DNA of 64,000 nucleotides from Chamaelirium japonicum (GCA_947650365.1 OX393550.1:115802630-115866629); one strand, 5' to 3'; counted from the stretch's first letter, positions 1 to 12,132 are shown. Notes: generated from the letters alone by a model not told the origin. Translations and numbers: made by a program.

Positions 1-147
1 ATGCTAGATGTAAACCTAACACTAGATGCAAATCAAGCACGCAGGATGATGACCTATGCAAAATCAGCAAAGGAAGAGATGAGTGTTTGCTGAAATTCAG
101 CACTCAAAAGAAACCCGAACAGGTTCTTTCGAGCTCTGATACCAACT
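1..147 (-). mobile_element. Internal end and primer site of a left-truncated LTR retrotransposon
   Basis: Short internal piece of an element whose body lies left of the window. GCTCTGATACCA at 133-144 is the reverse complement of TGGTATCAGAGC, the plant tRNA-iMet primer binding site, three bases from the LTR that begins at 148. The element is therefore on the minus strand and the following LTR is its 5' LTR. Apart from the primer site this sequence does not match the internal region of the related complete element at 2506-6237. Confidence 0.7.
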
Positions 148-1507
148 TGATGCAGGCACCGATAAGGTGCACTACAATCTTAAACCCTTTTAGGGTTCCC
201 TTTGGTCAATGACTAGGGTTTAGTTATCAATATAGCGCAATATGCCTCAAAAGGACAGCAATCAAGAGTTATTTCACGCATAATTAAGGGCCTATGTAAT
301 CAATTATAAAGCAGATTTCAGATCTCACAATAAGATGCAATATTAGCACATTGACCAAAATTCAGCATATAAAAGGATTAATTCGCAGCAGTAAATATTG
401 AAATAAAACAATAGGCTTGCATCAGATTTTCATAAAGAAAAGGGCTACGGATGCTTGCTAGGGTTACCGACAGACGATAGATAGCGAATCTAATAAATAG
501 GCACAATTATGGCTTCAACTAGCGATAAAAAAAAGATGATGACGGCTGCGGTGCGGAGCGGAGGCAATGGAAACGAATGGAAAATGATGCGGATGCGAGG
601 GAAAAGATAAGGAAAAGAAAAGATACTGCCTGGGTTTCCCGCCGTGGGTCGATTGCGAGGATACGCCGATGATCCCGCACACGGAGCAAGGCCGGACGTC
701 GGGAGAAGCCGGAACCTTCGGAAAAACTGCACCAAGGCCTTCACGAGGCGAAGTCGTGGAAGCGGCGATGATCGGGGACTCGAGTCTCACTCGGAAGCAC
801 TCACGAAGAGGCACAAGTTTCAGCAATTCTTCAAATCTTCATTCTCTTTTCTTTCTTCATCTTTTTGTAGGCTAGGGTTTTTGTTTTGGATGGCTAAGAT
901 CAAAGGGAATTAGGGTTTGATGGTGTGGATGCAAGAGGCCACGAAAGGCAACTAAAAGAGAGAGAAACAAGGGAGAGAAGAGAGAGAGGAGAGAGGGGAC
1001 GGACAAAGGGATCGGGGGCCTCGGTTTCCGCACGGCAAGGGGGGGGACCGGTTGCTTCACGGGAAAATCAAAAGGGGGGGGGCGGTAATGCTATTGTGAA
1101 GACCTATTGGGCTTAAGATAAGCCCATTTAAAGCCCTATGAAGCCCATAACTTGCCACGTCATCAAAATGGTGTTATTTCGCCATCTAACCGTCGGTTTC
1201 GAGATCTAATCTCGTCCGTCGGTACCCCGCAAACACACACACCCATAATTTTATTAATATTATGCTGAAACTCACCCGAGAAGACCCGGATTCAATCCGA
1301 AAAACCCTCGGATGAGATCATGGACATCCCCCATGAATTAGGCAAAAACATAAATAAAACTAAGTGTTGAAATAAGGCCAAAAACATGGAAAAAGTGGCC
1401 AAAACTGAAATAAACGACGAACAAAATAAAGCGACTGTGAATAATGGTCTCTGACGATGAACCGAAGAGGCGGCGATGAACTGAAGGTGTTGATCAGGTC
1501 TGCATCA
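148..1507 (-). repeat. 5' LTR of non-coding LTR family (copy A)
   Basis: About 1360 bp, bounded by TGATGCAG and CTGCATCA, an unusually long 8-bp terminal inversion. It is homologous along its length to the LTRs at 2506-3804, 4850-6237, 6733-8126 and 23498-24784. No coding capacity is credible; the short frames are shared by chance among all copies. The adjacent primer site at 133-144 shows that the sense strand is minus. The partner LTR is outside the window, so no target duplication can be checked. Confidence 0.85.
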
Positions 1508-2505
1508 CTTACTGAGGTTCTAACTATGTCGTGCTATTTAGTATTTTAATGTAAGTGGTTATAGTCCATTCTTTGGTTGGGCCATGATACCTGGCCAAGT
1601 GCAACATGACGCCATAAACACTAGCCCCAAGCCTAAACATGCTTTACATGTTATGCCCCACTTTGGTGCAAAACTACTTAGATATTTCACCTAATGCAAT
1701 TGGGAGACTCTAGAGGAGCGGACTATATGAGATTTTATGAGTTATCTATGATAGCATGTGTTTATATATCAGTGGTGCTAATAAATAAGTACGAAGTTGG
1801 CGTGTTGGTGGTAGTTTATATCATATAGTTGTATTTTGTCTGTGGGCATTGGAAGAAACCTATGAAAAAATCTTTGCAAATCGAAGAGAAGTTGAAAAGT
1901 GGATACTGTTTTCGGCGACCCTTTATTGAGACGAGTACAAAAACATCACCACCAAACATATACCCAACACTTTTGAAGACCGCACAAAGAATACAGTACT
2001 TTATGTTTCCCTTTTGAAGGCACATGTGATGTTGCATCCATGCTTCTAGAGAAGAAGGTGGCCTTTGTTAAAGGACAATATTTTTAAAAGGAGCTTATAG
2101 AGGAACACCGAAGACGAGCATGGAGTTAACTGCATGGAGCTGGTTGATGGAGCAGCTGTCTATCCACCATTCGACCATATCTTGTATGCTATCAGTGAAC
2201 CTCTTTCAGTCTTTCTGGTAATCGAAGGCGTGCTAGTGCCTTCCTAACTAGGGTGACATGGTGGGTAAGCCCTATGATTTGATCGTTGATGGAGCAACAA
2301 AGAGAATTTCTAGTGATTTTATGGAATTCTTAACTTCGAAAATGGAGGGAAAACCAAACCCTATCACTCTCTTGGTTGAATGATCACAAGTGACTTGCTG
2401 TGAAGCATCAGTACCAAATTTCTTCTTCCAATAGTTACTATGTGAGTTGCACATATTTCTTTGGGAAGGTCATCATGTTTGGAGTGGAACATGGAACATG
2501 AGTCT
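1508..2505. other. Unassigned AT-rich spacer
   Basis: About 1 kb between two LTR elements. A short open stretch near 1847-1925 (+) could be an old coding relic, but I do not recognise it. No repeat ends, RNA gene or splice-supported exon were seen. Confidence 0.4.
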
Positions 2506-3804
2506 TGATGCAGGCACCAATAAGGTACACTACAATCTTAAGCCCTACTAGGGTTTTCTTTGGTCAATAGCTAAGGTTTATTGTTCAATATAGCGGCATA
2601 TAACTCAAAAGGATAGCAACATCAATTATCTCACACAGTTCTATAAGTTCATGCAATCAACATAAAGCAGATTTAAGACTTAAAACAATTAAAGAACGCA
2701 ATATTATCACAGAAAACTGATTTCAGCACATAAAAGAGTCAATCGCAGCAATAGATATGTAAATTGAACAATAGGCATGCATCAGATTTTCACTAAAATA
2801 GGTTAGATATGTTTGCTAGGGTTACCGACAGACTATAGATGGCGAATCTAGCAAATAGGCATAAGATATGGCTTCAACTAGCGATGAAAAGGACGATGAC
2901 GGCTGCGATGCGGAGCGGAGGCAATGGAAACGAATGGAAAATGATGCGGATGCGATGGAAAACAAAGAAAAGAAAAGATACTGCCTGGGGTTTCCCGCCG
3001 TGGGTCGATTGCAAGGATGCGCCGACGATCCTGCACACGGAGCAAGGCCGGTCTCGCCCGGAAGCACTCACAAAGAGGCACAAGTTTCAGCAATTCTTCC
3101 AAAATCTGATTTCTCATTCTTTCTTCATCTTTTGTAGGATTAGGGTTTTGTTTCGATGGCTAAGATCAAAGGCCAATTAGGGTTAGATGGTGTGGATGTA
3201 AGGGATCAAGAAAGGCAAGAAAAAGAGAGAGAAACAAGGGAGAGAAGAGAGAGAGAAGAGAGGGAATGAACAAAAGGGGAACCGGCCTTGGGATCCGCGC
3301 GGGTAGGGTAGCGGACGGCTTGTTCACGGGAAAAAGAGGAGAGAGAGGGGCGTCATCACAAAGGGATTCCTATTGGGCTTAAGATAAGCCCAATTAAGTC
3401 CTAATTGAAGCTCATAACTTGCCATGTCATCAAAATAGAGTTATTTCGCCATCTAACCGTCGGTTTCGAGATCTAATCTCGTCCGTCGGTGCCCCGCAAA
3501 CACACACACCCATAATTTTATTAATATCATGCTGAAACTCACCCGAGAAGACCCGGATTCAATCCGAAAAGCCCTCGGATGAGATCATGGACATCCCCCA
3601 TGAACTGGGCAAGAACAGAAATAAAACTAAATGCTGAAATAAGGCCAAAAACAGGGAAAAATGGCTAAAAACTGAAATAACGACTAATAAATCCCATACG
3701 ACTAATGTCATCCAAGCATAAAAATAAAACGACTGAAATAAACGGTCTCTAGGGATGACTGAAGATGCGGCGACGAACTAAAGGTGCTGATCAGGTCTGC
3801 ATCA
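2506..3804 (-). repeat. 3' LTR of the non-autonomous element (copy B)
   Basis: 1299 bp, nearly identical to copy C at 4850-6237 except for a ~89-bp deletion near 3050. Ends are TGATGCAG and CTGCATCA. Confidence 0.88.
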
Positions 3805-4823
3805 ATCGCTTCCGCTGTGAAAAACTCGTCCTCGAGTTTACGCCGGAAGACATCGCCGGTAGCAGGAGGGAGACCACCACCGTGGGAATGTCGCTGTGTC
3901 TGGATCTGATGATGAATTCCCAACAAGTGATGTCTCGGGCAGTCAACAACCTCTGGGCCCCTCGCGAAGAGATTGCTGGCGTCGAGCGAGGGCCAGAAGC
4001 TACTGAAGTACATAAACAGAAGCACACGAGCTATAGGTGGTCGGTCAGTCCCGACAAAGTCAAAGCGCGTAAGTGGCTCAGCTGGCTGAAACTCCCCAAC
4101 TGGCTCTGACTGTAGCTGTGATGGAAGCTCCGCGGAAGTCGAAGGCTCCATGGGTGTCTCTGCTGTAGGTAGGACTGCAGGAGGAGGTGTCTCCTCTGTA
4201 AGCTCTGTGAAAGGCAGGAGAAGCCTCTCTATAGTCATTACCGGAGGAAGGGGCTCCTCTGTAGGCACTGCTGAAGGTGGACGGAACTCCCCTGGAGTCA
4301 CTGAAGGAGGAGGTGGCACCTCTGTAGGCACTGGAGAAGGTGGAAGGAGCTCCTCTGGAGTCGCTGACGGAAGAGGTGGCTCCTCCGTAGGCATCGGACG
4401 AGGAAGCTCCACAGGGGGTGGATGCTCCTCAGGTGGTACCGCTGGTGGAACCGGGTGCCCCATAGGAGGTGGAAGCTCTGCTGGAGGTGGTGGCCTGCTG
4501 TATCTGGCAAGCCTCTGGTTCTGCTTCTCTCTCCATGCCAACTCATCCTCAATATCGTCAAGTAAGAGCTGGGTTTCAATATAGCGGAATTTCAAGGATG
4601 GCACTGAAAGACTCCGTAAAATCCATTGAACAAAAGGCTTGGAAGATAAATCTAGGCCATGGGCTCGATCTTGAATCAAAGAGGAGTAGCGATGTTCCAT
4701 CGAAGATCTCGGAAAAAGGGTAGGATATGGCCCAAAAGATTTATATAGTTTGACAAATTCTTTATAGGTGTGGGTATCTAGTGGATCAAGCGAATAATGG
4801 GATCGGACGCTATGATAGGACAT
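3708..4823 (-). CDS. Proline-rich protein of non-autonomous LTR element, function unknown
   Basis: I chose the Met at 4823 (MSYHSVRSHYS), about 12 bases after the primer site; an upstream Met at 4874 lies inside the LTR. The frame gives about 371 residues and ends inside the 3' LTR. Residues 1-110 look folded, with aromatic and Leu-rich stretches and an acidic helix (DDIEDELAWREKQ). Residues ~115-240 are a proline-rich region with a loose ~20-residue period (PPP, PTEE and TPEE motifs). The C-terminal part contains a basic-acidic segment (RRKLEDEF) and then runs into LTR sequence. It has no retroviral protease, zinc knuckle or RT motif. It could be a gag-like remnant or a captured host fragment; I recognise neither. 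The long frame on the opposite strand (4150-4584) is its shadow. Confidence 0.5.
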   Translation of the reverse strand: MSYHSVRSHYSLDPLDTHTYKEFVKLYKSFGPYPTLFPRSSMEHRYSSLIQDRAHGLDLSSKPFVQWILRSLSVPSLKFRYIETQLLLDDIEDELAWREKQNQRLARYSRPPPPAELPPPMGHPVPPAVPPEEHPPPVELPRPMPTEEPPLPSATPEELLPPSPVPTEVPPPPSVTPGEFRPPSAVPTEEPLPPVMTIERLLLPFTELTEETPPPAVLPTAETPMEPSTSAELPSQLQSEPVGEFQPAEPLTRFDFVGTDRPPIARVLLFMYFSSFWPSLDASNLFARGPEVVDCPRHHLLGIHHQIQTQRHSHGGGLPPATGDVFRRKLEDEFFTAEAIDADLISTFSSSPHLQSSLETVYFSRFIFMLG

Positions 4824-4834
4824 GGCGTCAGATT

Positions 4835-4846
4835 GCTCTGATACCA
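4835..4846 (-). promoter_or_regulatory. Primer binding site (tRNA-iMet type)
   Basis: The minus strand reads TGGTATCAGAGC three bases inside the 5' LTR (4850-6237). This fixes the orientation of the 2506-6237 element. Confidence 0.85.
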
Positions 4847-4849
4847 ACT

Positions 4850-6237
4850 TGATGCAGGCACCAATAAGGTACACTACAATCTTAAGCCCTACTAGGATTT
4901 TCTTTGGTCAATAGCTAAGGTTTATTGTTCAATATAGCGGCATATAACTTAAAAGGATAGCAACATCAATTATCTCACGCAGTTCTATAAGTTCATGCAA
5001 TCAACATAAAGCAGATTTAAGACTTAAAACAATTAAAGAACGCAATATTATCACAGAAAACTGATTTCAGCATATAAAAGAGTCAATCGCAGCAATAGAT
5101 ATGTAAATTGAACAATAGGCATGCATCAGATTTTCACTAAAATAAGTTAGATATGTTTGCTAGGGTTACCGACAGACTATAGATGGCGAATCTAGCAAAT
5201 AGGCATAAGATATGGCTTCAACTAGCGATGAAAAGGACGATGACGGCTGCGATGCGGAGCGGAGGCAATGGAAACGAATGGAAAATGATGCGGATGCGAT
5301 GGAAAACAAAGAAAAGAAAAGATACTGCCTGGGGTTTCCCGCCGTGGGTCGATTGCAAGGATGCGCCGACGATCCTGCACACGGAGCAAGGCCGGTCGTC
5401 GGGAGAAGCCGGAACCTTCGGAAAATCAGCACCAAGGCCTTCACGAGGCGAAGTCGTGGAAGCGGCGAGGATCGGGGACACGAGTCTCGCCCGGAAGCAC
5501 TCACGAAGAGGCACAAGTTTCAGCAATTCTTCCAAAATCTGATTTCTCATTCTTTCTTCATCTTTTGTAGGATTAGGGTTTTGTTTCGATGGCTAAGATC
5601 AAAGGCCAATTAGGGTTAGATGGTGTGGATGTAAGGGATCAAGAAAGGCAAGAAAAAGAGAGAGAAACAAGGGAGAGAAGAGAGAGAGAAGAGAGGGAAC
5701 GGACAAAAGGGGAACCGGCCTTGGGATCCGCGCGGGTAGGGTAGCGGACGGCTTGTTCACGGGAAAAAGAGGAGAGAGAGGGGCGGCATCACAAAGGGAT
5801 TCCTATTGGGCTTAAGATAAGCCCAATTAAGTCCTAATTGAAGCCCATAACTTGCCATGCCATCAAAATAGAGTTATTTCGCCATCTAACCGTCGGTTTC
5901 GAGATCTAATCTCGTCCGTCGGTGCCCCGCAAACACACACACCCATAATTTTATTAATATCATGCTGAAACTCACCCGAGAAGACCCGGATTCAATCCGA
6001 AAAGCCCTCGGATGAGATCATGGACATCCCCCATGAACTGGGCAAGAACAGAAATTAAACTAAATGCTGAAATAAGGCCAAAAACAGGGGAAAATGGCCA
6101 AAAACTGAAATAACGACTAACAAATCCCATACGACTAATGTCATCCAAGCATAAAAATAAAACGACTGAAATAAACGGTCTCTGGGGATGACTGAAGATG
6201 CGGCGACGAACTAAAGGTGCTGATCCGGTCTGCATCA
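4850..6237 (-). repeat. 5' LTR of the non-autonomous element (copy C)
   Basis: 1388 bp, the full-length version of the LTR. Its outer end matches TGATCCGGTCTGCATCA, with a one-base change from the family TGATCAGGTC. Confidence 0.88.
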
Positions 6238-6732
6238 AGGCTCATGCTAACACACTCTCTCTTTTTTCCACAACAATATGCAAGGCTTGATGCAGCCTGA
6301 CAAAGTGAGAGAGTGGAGATCTGGACTCACCACGAGAGTGCCTTTATCAGAGAGAGGCATCTTGTGCCCTTATCCAAGATGGATGACTTTGTGTGATGTG
6401 GTGACGAGTTTGAGGATGACGTGCATAAGCGACAAAATTACACATGGAGCGATCAAACTTTGATTGGATTGTGTTTTGTAAACGATTAAGGTTGGGTATT
6501 TTCTTCGTTTTCGTTGTCACATAGGATTAGTAAGTGTTGAAATAAGTGGTTGGATGCATTTTAAAATCCGGTTAAGAGAGAAGGCATCTCCGTCACAGAA
6601 TATTCTCGAGTAGAGAGAGTTGCCTAGTTCCTACCTTTGGTCTCTTTCTCCCTACCGATCTTAAGTTGGCATTTTAAATAGTTTCAGAGGGTTCGATGGT
6701 ATGCCAGCACACATTTCAAATAAAAGTAAAGC
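6238..6732. other. Unassigned spacer between LTR elements
   Basis: About 0.5 kb with a 61-codon frame at 6278-6463 (+). I do not recognise it and see no splice or promoter support. Confidence 0.35.
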
Positions 6733-8126
6733 TGATGCAGACCTGATCAGCACCTTTAGTTCGTCGCCGCATCTTCAGTCATCCCCAGAGAGTTTTATTT
6801 CCAGTCATTTTATTTTATGCATGAAAGACATTAGCCGTTTGGGGCTTGTTAGTCGTTTATTTCTGTTTTTGGCCATTTTTCCCTGTTTTTGGCCTTATTT
6901 CAGCATTTAGTTCTATTTCTGTTCTTGCCCAGTTCATGGGGGATGTCCATGATCTCATCCGAGGGCTTTTCGGATTGAATCCGGGTCTTCTCGGATGAGT
7001 TTCAGCATGTTATTAATAAAATTATGGGTGCGTGTGTTTGCGGGGTACCGACGGACGAGATTAGATCTCGAAACCGACGGTTAGATGGCGAAATAACACC
7101 ATTTTGATGACGTGGCAAGTTATGGGCTTCATAGGGTTTTGAATGGGCTTATCTTAAGCCCAATAGGTCTTCCCTAGCATTACCGCCCCCCCCCCCCCCT
7201 TTGATTTTCCCGTGAAACCGATCGGCCCCCTCCCTACCCGCGCGGAAACCAAGACCGGTCCCCCCCTTTTTGTCCGATCCCTCTCTTCTCTCTCTCTTCT
7301 CTCCCTTGTTTCTCTCTCTTTTTCTTGCCTTTCTTGATCCCTTGCATCCACACCATCTAAACCTAACTAGCCTTTGATCTGAGCCATCCAAAACAAAACC
7401 CTAGCCTACAAAAAGATGAAGAATAAAAGAAGAAAGGAGAGATTTGAAGAATTGCTGAACTTGTGCCTCTTCGTGAGCGCTTCCGGGTGAGACTCGAGTC
7501 CCCGATCATCGCCGCTTCCACGACTTCGCCTCGTGAAGGCCTTGGTGCAGTTTTTTCGAAGGTTCTGGCTTCTCCCGACGTCCGGCCTTGCTCCGTGTGC
7601 GGGATCATCGGCGTATCCTCGCAATCGACCCACGGCGGGAAACCCAGGCAGTATCTTTTCTTTTCCTTATCTTTTCCCTCGCATCCGCATCATTTTCCAT
7701 TCGTTTCTATTGCCTCCGCTCCGCATCGCAGCCGTCATCATCTTTTTCATCGCTAGTTGAAGCCATAATTGTGCCTATTTATTAGATTCGCTATCTATCG
7801 TCTGTCGGTAACCCTAGCAAGCATCCGTAGCCCTTTTCTTTATGAAAATCTGATGCAAGCCTACTGTTTTATTGCAATATTTACTGCTGCGAATTAATCC
7901 TTTTATATGCTGAAATCTGTTTTTGTGAGAATATTGTGTTTCTATTGTTTAAATCTTAATCCGGCTTAATGTCGACGGCATAGAATTTTAGAACTGCGTG
8001 AGATAACTTTGTTTGCTGTCCTTTTGAGGCTTATTGTGCTATATTGATAACTAAACCCTAGTCATTGACCAAAGAAAACCCTAAAAGGGTTCAGGATTGT
8101 AGTGTGCCTTATTGGTGCCTGCATCA
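6733..8126 (+). mobile_element. Solo LTR (copy D) with perfect target duplication
   Basis: 1394 bp, same family as 4850-6237 but in the opposite orientation (TGATGCAGACC start, TGCCTGCATCA end). AAAGC at 6728-6732 and AAAGC at 8127-8131 form an exact 5-bp target duplication directly against the LTR ends. No internal domain is present, so this is the product of LTR-LTR recombination. A homopolymer C run lies near 7186-7199. Confidence 0.93.
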
Positions 8127-10236
8127 AAAGCCCATGAGTTCGGTTTCCTTCTTTCCTCTGTTCTCATATTCTCATATCTTATCCTTACATATTTATTTCT
8201 TCTAAATTTGTGGGATTACATATTGATATTATTTGCTGTTTGGATCAATTGGAGTCATCTGACATACCAACTTTGTTATTCTTTGTTTTGTGGCCAAAAC
8301 TGGTGTTAAACATTAAATTGTTTCTCTCAAACAAAAACATTAGATTGTTCACTTGTGCTCTGTCTCTATCTTAGAAATGCACTAAAAATTCATGTTATTG
8401 TCGTCAATCCTTGCTAATTACCTTCCTTATTCTCTTATCCTTTACTTCCTCTTATTTAATTGAAATTATGCATGATGGATTTTACTGTCGAGGTATTATT
8501 CTATTTGTTTCTGTGAACAGAATGGCTGTTCTGCACTATATTTAGTATATGCATGCATATATTATTGATATATTTAGTATATAAATTAATTCCTAGTGGA
8601 GTACTATGGAGATTGTTCGAGTTCTTAGTGAATTAGCCTCTTAATCTTTGTGGATAATAAATCTTGCTACTCTGAGACTTCCGGACAACAATCTTTTCTT
8701 TGATAGAGCTCATCTAGTTTCTTTGTTAAGTTTTCCACAACCCAAATGAATTAAACTTTATACATAGGATTACATATAAAGTCCAGAAACAATTATTGAT
8801 TTCTTTGCACAAATATTTTGACCTATAAATGATGTTTTAAAGAAGCGATCCCACCAGGCATGCATCCCTTACCGTAAGGTGGCGGACTAGATGCATCAAC
8901 ACCTTCAGTGGCACTTGCGACAAGTGAATGCCAATTAACTCCTATTGACAGCGCTAGATGCATTGGGCCCTCTACCTTACGGTCCCCGATTGGATCATTT
9001 ATTGACTTTTTAAGTTTTAACATGTTTCTCACACATGGACCCAGCAAGATGTAAAACATAAGGAATCAAAACTGGCTCATAACCCTAGTCCAAAACCACT
9101 CAGCAATCACACATCAAATTGCGCTGCCCATTTATTCTTGTAGTTCCAATTTCCAATGTAAATTATAGAAGATCATCGAAGGCACAATCTTACCGAAGTT
9201 GGAAACACATTGATTGATACCAACTCCTTTTGAAGTTCACGTAACAACTAGATGTAAGTATTTTAGAAAAAATCGTTGCTATTTCTTGTTTGTTATGAAA
9301 TGTATAGATGGACTCAAATGAAGGCCCAAATAGACACCTATTTTTTACAACGCTGCAAAAATGTTGGTATTTTTGGATGAAAGATGCTAGGCCAATGTCT
9401 GAACTCCCTTCCTGTTTCCATAGCGGATATGACTGATGTTTGTTTCGATATGGAAAACGGAATGTACCAAAAAAAAGAAGGGAAAACTGTGAGTTACTAG
9501 AAAATGCGTTGCCATATAACCTCTCTTTGTGCATGCTTCTACAAACGTCCTAATTATCTAGACTCTAGAGCGTAAATTTTGAGGCACCCACTAGGATATA
9601 TGTATTAATTTTGTGAAGCAAGTCTTGTAGTCCAATATTTGGGTCCATCTTTCAATATTTCATCAGCTATATTATACTCTTGCAGTCTTACATTGTAGGT
9701 AAATTATAATTTCTGACATGAATTGTTATGCTTTATTCCTTTTCTATATCTAATTCGTAGTCTAATTTTCCTCCTCTCGTATCCCCCTTTTGTAATTCTT
9801 CTCTCCTCACCTCTCCTTCCAGACAACCTCTACTCTCTCCTCCATAGTTCTGCTTTTATACGACCAAGTCTATGCTGCCTTCTTCCATTCCAAGCTCTTA
9901 CTGAATTTTCTTTCCCATTTTTGATATCCTCGGATGACCTCCTTTATTCCAACTCTTTACTTCTTTTGGTCCACATTTCTTACCTGGCTTTAGCTTCAAT
10001 ATCACTGAGTCATGGTTGCTGTGTAAAGGAGAGTGGTTGACATCTCATAATCATTGATTTGTTCTTATCATCTTAGCACACTTTTTTTTTAATCAATTTG
10101 GAGAATTAGAGAACTTCCTTTATATATTTGTCAGTTGAATTTGGGATTTTCAAATGTCTTCTCCTTGGTTTTTGATTTCTTGTGAAAAGTTTATTAAATT
10201 GGAGATATTCCTTTCTAATGGTTGTTATTTGTGCAG
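8127..10236. other. AT-rich sequence upstream of the first visible IFRD exon
   Basis: About 2.1 kb of AT-rich DNA that may be intron or 5' flank of the IFRD gene. I looked for an exon carrying the start codon and the serine/aspartate-rich N-terminus usual in plant IFRD proteins and did not find a convincing one. Minus-strand frames at 8823-9059 and 9190-9534 are unrecognised. The last bases before 10237 (ttatttgtgcag) are a good splice acceptor. Confidence 0.4.
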
Positions 10237-10345
10237 TGCATCATGAATTGAAGGCCAGCACTGATAGCATTTATGATACCCACCAAACCAAGGACATGGA
10301 TATATTGACATTTAAGAAGTACTTGGCTGCTCTCTATGAAAAGAG
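10237..10345 (+). CDS. IFRD homologue, first visible exon
   Basis: The 109-nt exon is preceded by acceptor gtgcag and followed by donor AG|gtactt. It starts after one base of a codon and encodes a segment ending LAALYEKR, which in plant IFRD proteins sits just before the conserved S/TREKAL helix. That helix begins the next exon at 16136. The codon split across the 5.8-kb intron (AG + G) is restored exactly. The N-terminal exon(s) are missing from view. Confidence 0.85.
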
Positions 10346-10402
10346 GTACTTATAATGATCTACCTTGAATTAGTTGAGTTAGTGATATTTTAAAGAGCTG
10401 CT

Positions 10403-10405
<3 letters not shown>

Positions 10406-10449
<44 letters not shown>
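10406..10449. repeat. (AT)n microsatellite
   Basis: About 22 AT units in intron 1, directly abutting the fold-back element at 10450. Confidence 0.95.
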
Positions 10450-10451
<2 letters not shown>

Positions 10452-10674
10452 GAAAAGGGAGTCTGGACCTGAGGTGCAGCATCGTTGCTGCACCTTAGGC
10501 ATTGTTTACCTATCCTAGAAGTTTTGGAATTTGATGAAATTTGGTGAGGGTGTTGTCTAGGGTAAGATGATCTTCCTCACCAAATTTCATCAAATTCCAA
10601 AACTTCTAGGATAGGTAAACAATGCCTAAGGTGCAGCAACGATGCTGCACCTCAGGTCCAGGCTCCCTTTTCCC
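10450..10674. mobile_element. Fold-back MITE with 100-bp inverted arms
   Basis: 225 bp. The left arm (10450-10549) and right arm (10575-10674) are reverse complements over 100 bp with one mismatch, around a 25-nt loop. Ends are GGGAAAAGGGAG and CTCCCTTTTCCC. Inside each arm is a smaller palindrome (GGTGCAGC...GCTGCACC). The element sits between AT repeats, consistent with insertion into a TA target. It has no coding capacity. It lies in intron 1 of the IFRD gene and would fold as a long hairpin in the pre-mRNA. Confidence 0.9.
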
Positions 10675-10680
10675 ATATAG

Positions 10681-10842
10681 AGGGTAGGGAGCCTGCACCC
10701 GAGGTGTAGCATCGTTGCTGCACCTCTCGCTTGTTTACCTCCCTAGAAGTTTTGGAATTTGATGAAATTTGGTGAGGGTGTTGTCTAGGGTAAGATGATC
10801 ATCCTCATCAATTTTCATCAAATTCCAAAACTTCTAGGGGGG
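10681..10842. mobile_element. Second, degraded copy of the fold-back MITE
   Basis: Starts seven bases after the first copy in the same orientation. The left arm and loop are well conserved (TTTTGGAATTTGATGAAATT). The right arm stops after the CAAATTCCAAAACTTCTAGG block, so the outer ~45 bp are lost. Tandem placement suggests one copy inserted next to or into the other. Confidence 0.8.
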
Positions 10843-12132
10843 TCAAATGGTCGAAACAAAATCAGCCGTCCGCAGAGGAGACGTGATGAGAGACACGGAT
10901 CCGGCGAACCAAGGGATCGTAGCACCGATATCCCTTGTGTTCCCGACTGATTCCTAAGTGAACATACCGAACAGACCTAACAGAGAGTTTGGTGTGCTCA
11001 TGGGGAGGGAGGAGGACGAAACACGTGCACCCAAAGGTACGAAGAAGAGAGTAGTCAGAAGATGTGGAGTAAAGCCGCTCGTACGGGGAAACACTAGAGA
11101 GGGAGGAGGACGGAGTGATATTGATGAGGTGAACATCGGTCAGGACATTTTCAGCCCAGTAGGAATATGGAACAGAAGCAGACAGAAGTAGAGCTTGTGC
11201 TGTCTCGAGGACATGGCGATGTTTGCGCTCGGCGACTACGTTTTGTTCATGGGTGTGGGGACACGACTGTTAGTGAAGAGTGCCGAGAGTCTGAAGGATC
11301 TCACGCATCTCGAAGGAGAGATACTCCTGGGCACAATCAGATCGAAAAGTTTTAATGCGCCGACCAAACTGGATGTGAAGCATAGTAGTGAAGGTCCTGT
11401 AAATATGAGGAATCTTGGAGCGGCGACACATGAGATAGACCCAGGTGCAGCGGGAGTAATCATCTATAAAGCTCACATAATACAAAAAACCAGTAAAAGA
11501 GGCAATTGGAGCAGGACCCCACATGTCAGAGTGCACGAGATCAAAAGGGGCGCTGGAACGGGAAATACTAGTAGAAAAAGGAAGAGCAAGGTGCTTTGCT
11601 AATCGACACCTAGTGCAGACAGAGAGAGTGGAGGACACCCGACTCAAAGCGCCAGAGCGAAAAACGCTTTGGAGTCGATCACTGGATATGTGACCTAACC
11701 TTCTGTGCCACAAATCGGCATCAGAGGTAACAGACAGAGCTGACGGAGTGGAAGTGGGAACCTGAAGGTGATCCAACTGATAGAGTCCCCCTGCTTTACG
11801 ACCCAGCCCAAGTCTCTGACCCGTCCCTGGATCCTGCACAGAACAAGAAGAAGAAGTAAATATAACGATCAGGCCCGAGTCACAAAGAGAACTAACATAT
11901 ATTAAGTTAATGTTTAAGCGGGGAGCAAGGTGAACACGAGGTAAGGTTAGGCGACCAGTGGGATCGTAGGCATGGGTGATGGATCCACACTGCGAAATGG
12001 GTACACGAGTCTCGTCAGCAGTGTGGATCCCTAGGTGGGTGGGAGTAGGGCTACAGTTCGTGAGTACAGAAGGATCGGAGGTAAGGTGACAGGAGGCACC
12101 CGAGTCGAAGATCCATGGAGCAGTAGTACCCG

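Larger units (their letters stand above)
2506..6237 (-). mobile_element. Complete non-autonomous LTR retrotransposon
   Basis: Two LTRs (2506-3804 and 4850-6237) flank a 1045-bp internal domain. GCTCTGATACCA at 4835-4846 is the reverse complement of the tRNA-iMet primer site and lies just inside the right LTR, so the element reads on the minus strand with its 5' LTR at 4850-6237. Flanks are AGTCT (2501-2505) and AGGCT (6238-6242), a target duplication with one mismatch. There is no gag, protease, RT or integrase. The only open frame is a proline-rich ORF, so enzymes must come from another element. The left LTR lacks about 89 bp present in the right one (around 3050), with a 2-base TC repeat at the deletion ends. 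Confidence 0.88.

Noticed and set aside
4150..4584. Gly/Ser-rich plus-strand frame
   Set aside because: Shadow of the proline-rich minus-strand ORF of the non-autonomous element.
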